Assembly: GCF_025717515.1 (NCBI RefSeq)
Contig: NZ_JAJIRN010000008.1
Location: forward strand, 248,001 to 312,000
Origin: Roseateles oligotrophus
GTDB lineage: Bacteria; Pseudomonadota; Gammaproteobacteria; Burkholderiales; Burkholderiaceae_C
Length of the DNA: 64,000 bases
Direction of reading: 5' to 3'
Positions 60,275 to 64,000 of this stretch are shown one piece after another. The notes beneath the pieces are model-generated. The model did no database searches and was not told where the DNA came from. It saw only the letters and a program-made list of their open reading frames with translations. The translations under genes were made by a program, and so were the position numbers. Position 1 is the first letter of the stretch. Each line of letters begins with the position of its first letter.

Positions 60275-61606
60275 TCAGCTCGCGGCGCGCACCAGCAATG
60301 CGCCGCTGGTGCGGTTGCTGGTCGGGTCAACTACGATCAAGGCGCCGCCGATGCGGTTGCTCGCATAGGGTTCAACCGGCAGCGCGCTTTGCGTCTCGAT
60401 ACGCACATGGCCGATTTCGTTGACCTTGATGTCCTCGGCGTCCTGCTCGGCCAGCGTGTGGATGTCCAGTCGGTGCTCGATCGCGCTGATGCGCGCCTGC
60501 ACCCAGCGGTTGCCATGGCGCAGCCAATATTTGCGCCCGGCCACGGCCGGTTCGTTGTCCAGCCAGGCGAGAGTCGCCTCGAAGCTCTGCGTCGGCGTGG
60601 CCGAGCCGGGCGTGATGATCCAGTCGCCACGCGAGACATCGAGTTGGCGGTCCAGCACCACGCCGGCCGACTCACCGGCCACGCAATGCGCGACCGTCTC
60701 GCCGGCACGCCGCACCTCGGCGACGATGGCCGTCTGGCCGCTCGGCAGAATCTGGATCTGGTCGCCGGCCTTGACCTGGCCGTGCGCAATACGGCCCCAC
60801 AGCGTGCGTGGCTGGTGGCCCACGCCATCTCCTGTTTCACCCGATTCACGCGCCACATATTGCACCGGGATCGAGAGCCGGCCTTCGACCTTTTCCTGCA
60901 CGCCGGGCAGGCTCTCCAGCACTTGCAAGAGCGAGGGTCCTTGGTACCAGGTCGCCCATTCGCCGTCCAGCGGCTGGGTTACGTTGTCACCCCGCAGCGC
61001 CGACACCGGCACGATGGCGGTCACCTCGATGCCCGCCTGTTCGGCAAAGGCGCGCAAGGCTTTGCTGACCGCCGCGAAGGCCGGGCCGGGCTGGGCCAGC
61101 GCGTCGAGCTTGTTGACGGCGAAGACGATGCTGGGCACCCGCAGCAGATGGGCTAACAAGCTATGCCGACGGGTTTGCGGCAGCAGCGTGACGGCGCCCA
61201 CGCTGGTGTCCAGCTTGGTGATGTCGACCAGCACCACGGCCGCGTCCGAGCCGGCGGCGGCCGTCACCATATTGCGGGTGTACTGCTCATGGCCGGGCGC
61301 GTCGGCAATGATGAATTTGCGCGACTTGGTGGCGAAGTAGCGATAGGCCACGTCGATGGTGATGCCTTGCTCGCGCTCGGCCTCCAGGCCGTCGGTCAGC
61401 AGGCTCAGATCGAGCGGTTGACCTGCGGCGCGCTTTTCCAGCATATCGAGCTGGTCGGCCAGGATCGCCTGGCCGTCAAACAGCAGGCGGCCGATCAGCG
61501 TGCTCTTGCCATCGTCCACACTGCCGGCGGTCAGGAAGCGCAGCGCGCGGTGGTGGGTGTCCACCTCGTTGTCGTGGACGAGATTTGTCAAAGGTAATGC
61601 GGTCAT
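60275..61606 (-). CDS. cysN: sulfate adenylyltransferase subunit 1 (GTPase)
   Basis: A 443-residue GTPase partner of CysD, forming APS from sulfate and ATP. G1 is TAGSVDDGKSTLIGRLLFD (about 28-46), G3 DAPGHEQYTRNM and G4 VNKLDAL. There is no C-terminal APS-kinase (CysC) fusion, since homology ends in the EF-Tu-like beta domain. It is separated from cysD by 84 bases that hold a repeated intergenic element. Confidence 0.95.
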   Translation of the reverse strand: MTALPLTNLVHDNEVDTHHRALRFLTAGSVDDGKSTLIGRLLFDGQAILADQLDMLEKRAAGQPLDLSLLTDGLEAEREQGITIDVAYRYFATKSRKFIIADAPGHEQYTRNMVTAAAGSDAAVVLVDITKLDTSVGAVTLLPQTRRHSLLAHLLRVPSIVFAVNKLDALAQPGPAFAAVSKALRAFAEQAGIEVTAIVPVSALRGDNVTQPLDGEWATWYQGPSLLQVLESLPGVQEKVEGRLSIPVQYVARESGETGDGVGHQPRTLWGRIAHGQVKAGDQIQILPSGQTAIVAEVRRAGETVAHCVAGESAGVVLDRQLDVSRGDWIITPGSATPTQSFEATLAWLDNEPAVAGRKYWLRHGNRWVQARISAIEHRLDIHTLAEQDAEDIKVNEIGHVRIETQSALPVEPYASNRIGGALIVVDPTSNRTSGALLVRAAS

Positions 61607-61617
61607 GTGGCCTCCTG

Positions 61618-61688
61618 CCGGGCCGCCCCAAGGGAGGCCAGCGCCCCCTCGGGGGGCAGTGAACGAAGTGAGCGTGGGGGTTGCGTCA
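61618..61688 (+). repeat. GC-rich structured intergenic repeat between cysD and cysN
   Basis: GGCCGCCCCAAGGGAGGCC followed by a CCCCC/GGGGGG hairpin and then GAACGAAGTGAGCGTGGGG. Outer CCCCA and TGGGG arms can pair around the hairpin. It resembles GC-rich intergenic repeats I remember from Burkholderiales, a recollection that was not checked. It lies inside the operon, not at its end. Confidence 0.6.
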
Positions 61689-61690
61689 TT

Positions 61691-62650
61691 TCAGAAGTAG
61701 CCCTCTTTCTTGCGGCGCTCCATTGAGGCCTCCGAAGTTCTGTCGTCCATGCGGGTGGCGCCGCGCTCGCTGACGGTCACGGTCAGCGTCTCGGCGACGA
61801 TGTCGGTCGCGTTGGCGGCGCTGCTTTCAACCGGGCAGGTGCAGGTCATGTCGCCGACGGTGCGAAAGCGCACGGTGGCCGTCTCGACCGTTTCACCGGC
61901 CTCGGCAGGCGTCACCTCGGTCAGCGGCACCAAGAGGCCCTTGCGGCGAATCACCTGGCGCTCATGCTTGTAGTAAAGGCTGGGCAGCGGGATGTTCTCG
62001 CGCGCCAGATAGAGCCAGACATCCAGCTCGGTCCAGTTGCTGATCGGGAAGGCGCGGAAATGCTCGCCCGGCCGGATGCGGGTGTTGAACAAGCTCCACA
62101 ACTCGGGCCGCTGCTCCTTGGGCTGCCATTGGCCGAAGCTGTCGCGGTGGCTGAAGATGCGCTCCTTGGCGCGCGCCTTTTCTTCGTCGCGGCGGGCGCC
62201 GCCGATCAGCACATCGAAGCGGTTTTCCTCGATCGCTTCCAGCAGCGTGACGGTCTGGTGGCCGTTGCGTGACTCGAGCGGATAGGCCAGGCGCACCGTG
62301 CCTTTTTTGATCGACTCGTCCATGTGGGCGACGATCAGGCGGTCACCCGATTCGGCCACCAATTGGTCGCGGAATTCAATCACCTCGGGGAAGTTGTGAC
62401 CGGTGTCCACATGCACCAGCGGGAAGGGCAGCTTGCCCTTGTAGCTGCCGTCGGGCTGGCGGGTCTTGAAGGCCTTTTCGGCCAGGCGCAAGACCACGCA
62501 GGAATCCTTGCCGCTGGAGAACAGCAGGCCAGGGCGCTCGAAGCCGGCGGCCACTTCACGCAGGATGAAGATCGCTTCTTCTTCCAGATGGTCGAGATGG
62601 CGGTGGTCGATATTCGGCAGCAATTGGTTCAGGTTCACGGGGGCGTTCAT
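61691..62650 (-). CDS. cysD: sulfate adenylyltransferase subunit 2
   Basis: A 319-residue PP-loop ATPase: the loop SSGKDSCVVLRLAEKAF (about 45-61) and GHNFPEVIEFRD are diagnostic. It catalyses the ATP-dependent adenylation of sulfate with CysN. Overlaps the cysH gene by four bases, indicating coupled translation. Confidence 0.95.
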   Translation of the reverse strand: MNAPVNLNQLLPNIDHRHLDHLEEEAIFILREVAAGFERPGLLFSSGKDSCVVLRLAEKAFKTRQPDGSYKGKLPFPLVHVDTGHNFPEVIEFRDQLVAESGDRLIVAHMDESIKKGTVRLAYPLESRNGHQTVTLLEAIEENRFDVLIGGARRDEEKARAKERIFSHRDSFGQWQPKEQRPELWSLFNTRIRPGEHFRAFPISNWTELDVWLYLARENIPLPSLYYKHERQVIRRKGLLVPLTEVTPAEAGETVETATVRFRTVGDMTCTCPVESSAANATDIVAETLTVTVSERGATRMDDRTSEASMERRKKEGYF

Positions 62651-63435
62651 GCCGAGGCTCCAGTTTTCAGTTCTTCGTTGGAATGCGATTTATGCAAGCC
62701 GCATTCCTTCGCATCTTCACTCTCCCACCACCAACGCCCCGAGCGGAAATCTTCTCCGACCGAGATCGCCCGCGTGCAGGGCGCGCAGCCGATGCTGGGC
62801 ATGAATTGGTCATGCAAGGCGTTGAAGGGCAGGTCATAAGTGGCAATGTAATGCCAGACATCGGCCCAGCTCCAATCGGCCAGCACATTGAGCTTGGTCC
62901 GGCCCTGATGGTCCGGCTCACTGAAGGGCACCACCGCGCGGTTGCTCGACTGTTCGCGGCGCAGGCCGGTGATCCAGGCGGTGCGGCCGTCCAGCATGCG
63001 CGAGAGCGGCTCCAGCTTGCGGATCGCACAGCATTCCTTGCGCAGCGCAAGGCTCTCATACATGGCATCAGCGCCGCGCACGCGCACAAAGGTCACGACG
63101 GCGTCATTGACCGGGCTATAGACCGCCACCTTGAGGCCATAGCGCGCTTCGATCTGCGGCAGCAGCGCCAAGGTCTCGGCATGCAGGCGACCGGTGTCCA
63201 GCGTTGCGATGGCGATCGGCAGCTTGTGGCGGGCGATCAGGTCGGTGATGACCATGTCCTCTGCGCCCAGGCTGCTCGATTGCAGCAAACCATCGCCATG
63301 GTCGAGCACCGCCTCCTGCAGCAGCTCTACCGTCTTGGCCAGGCGCTCGGCAAAGCCGGCGGTCTCGCGGGCGTAAAGCTTGATGGCCGAGGCGCTCGGC
63401 GCAGCGCCGGGCAAGGCAAAGACCTCGCCGCTCAT
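62647..63435 (-). CDS. cysH: assimilatory APS reductase, 4Fe-4S type (CysH family)
   Basis: A 262-residue thiol-dependent reductase. The sulfonucleotide PP-loop is SSSLGAEDMVITDLI (about 53-67). Cys135-Cys136 in RKECCAIRKLEPL and Cys217/Cys220 in GCAPCTRAIS supply the four ligands of the [4Fe-4S] cluster found in APS reductases but not in classical PAPS reductases, and Cys245 in ECGLHK is the catalytic cysteine. It converts APS directly to sulfite, so no APS kinase is needed, in keeping with the absence of cysC here. The gene overlaps its neighbours by four bases. Confidence 0.92.
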   Translation of the reverse strand: MSGEVFALPGAAPSASAIKLYARETAGFAERLAKTVELLQEAVLDHGDGLLQSSSLGAEDMVITDLIARHKLPIAIATLDTGRLHAETLALLPQIEARYGLKVAVYSPVNDAVVTFVRVRGADAMYESLALRKECCAIRKLEPLSRMLDGRTAWITGLRREQSSNRAVVPFSEPDHQGRTKLNVLADWSWADVWHYIATYDLPFNALHDQFMPSIGCAPCTRAISVGEDFRSGRWWWESEDAKECGLHKSHSNEELKTGASA

Positions 63436-63920
63436 GCTGCAGCTCGCGCAAACAAAGGTTGAGTAGCAGCCACATCACCCTGGTAATGCCCGGCAAAGAA
63501 GCCCAAGGCGCGCTCGGCGGCGGCCTTCGACTGGTCGGCGCGCATATGCACCGCGTCAAAGCCGGTGCGGGCCAGCAGCGGCAGCATGTCGACCAAGACC
63601 TCGCCGGTGGCGCGGATTTCGCCGGCAAAGCGGTAACGCGAACGCAAGAGCTTGGCCTGGCTGTAGGCGCGGCCGTCCACCCATTTCGGGAAGCGCAGCG
63701 CAATCATCGTCAGCCGCGGCAGATCGGCCACCAGGCCTTCGATGTCAAAGTCGTTGTTCAGCTCCACGGCGGTCACCAGACCGGCCGGCCAATGGTCGCG
63801 CACCGCATGCCATTGCTCCAGGCTCAAGAGGATGTTGGGCGCCGGATCGGGATGCGGCATTGGGCCGTCTTCGCCGACCACGTGGTGCCATTGCTGATTG
63901 TGGTTATCAATGAACTTCAT
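63432..63920 (-). CDS. DUF934 protein of the sulfate-assimilation operon
   Basis: A 162-residue protein of the DUF934 family, found almost exclusively beside cysI and cysH in proteobacteria. Residues include NDFDIEGLVADLPRLTMIALRFP and GRAYSQAKLLRSRYRFAGEIR, typical of the family. No enzymatic motif is known; an accessory role in sulfite reduction is assumed from context. It overlaps cysH by four bases and starts 14 bases after the preceding gene's stop. Confidence 0.9.
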   Translation of the reverse strand: MKFIDNHNQQWHHVVGEDGPMPHPDPAPNILLSLEQWHAVRDHWPAGLVTAVELNNDFDIEGLVADLPRLTMIALRFPKWVDGRAYSQAKLLRSRYRFAGEIRATGEVLVDMLPLLARTGFDAVHMRADQSKAAAERALGFFAGHYQGDVAATQPLFARAAA

Positions 63921-63934
63921 GAGGATCTGGTCTT

Positions 63935-64000
63935 TCAGTGAGCTGCGCCGGTCATGCCAGTCAGGGTGCGTACGGCGTTAGCGGGCGCCTTGAAGGGCTC
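63935..64000 (-). CDS. cysI: C-terminal end of a nitrite/sulfite reductase (partial)
   Basis: Only the last 21 codons and the stop are in the window, reading EPFKAPANAVRTLTG and ending GAAH. The EPFK segment recalls the C-terminus of CysI-type sulfite reductases, and the position before DUF934 in this operon is where cysI normally lies. Identification rests mainly on context. Confidence 0.55.
   Translation of the reverse strand, partial: EPFKAPANAVRTLTGMTGAAH

Overview
The window looks like a chromosomal segment of a high-GC betaproteobacterium of the order Burkholderiales, most likely in or near the Rubrivivax/Roseateles/Paucibacter group. This is inferred from gene content: a fused FAD/Fe-S oxidoreductase with a DUF3683 N-terminus, Bug-type solute receptors, phasins, PEP-CTERM proteins, the cysI-DUF934-cysH-cysD-cysN-cobA order and the FdxA plus thioredoxin-reductase-like FNR pair. 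No phage, plasmid backbone or CRISPR array is visible.

Layout. 1-3718 (minus): glycerol-3-phosphate-type ABC importer ugpB-A-E-C, with ugpC cut by the window edge. 4.1-12.3 kb (plus): a giant D-lactate-dehydrogenase-like FAD/Fe-S protein and a soluble TPR-GAF hybrid histidine kinase with Hpt. 12.3-15.9 kb: Bug receptor, HIT protein, an amino-acid-type binding protein with a hexanucleotide tract in its signal peptide, and a helical-repeat protein. 15.9-18.4 kb: M14-type deacylase and ornithine cyclodeaminase, divergent from an Lrp/AsnC regulator across a palindromic operator. 18.4-23.1 kb: EAL-domain remnant, penicillin-acylase-family hydrolase, cupin, patatin lipoprotein, Lon-N protein. 23.2-24.7 kb: two paralogous phasins whose promoters carry the same paired palindromes. 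24.9-27.5 kb: nitroreductase, D-2-hydroxyacid dehydrogenase and YghU-type GST in one compact operon.

27.5-36.8 kb is the most accessory stretch: a degenerate protease-like protein, a 5'-nucleotidase, one intact and one beheaded PEP-CTERM gene, a beta-lactamase-fold hydrolase, about 1.1 kb without a gene, two copies of a 97-nt dispersed repeat (one apparently interrupted by a roughly 200-nt insertion) and a large low-complexity-linked lipoprotein. 36.9-54.3 kb: UvrD-like helicase, berberine-bridge-type FAD oxidase, secreted unknown, rmuC, MFS transporter, SDR, GGDEF-EAL protein, a structured intergenic element, two-domain universal stress protein, HisKA_2 kinase with a stand-alone receiver, RIO kinase and an M16 peptidase.

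54.3-64 kb: IS1182-like transposase remnant, glutaredoxin, two tRNA-Asn genes, a TonB-dependent receptor behind a TPP riboswitch (so probably a thiamine or thiamine-precursor receptor rather than a siderophore receptor), FNR and ferredoxin, and the assimilatory sulfate-reduction operon, whose reductase has the cysteine pattern of an APS rather than a PAPS reductase. All calls were made by reading the sequence and recalling protein families; no search or folding program was run.
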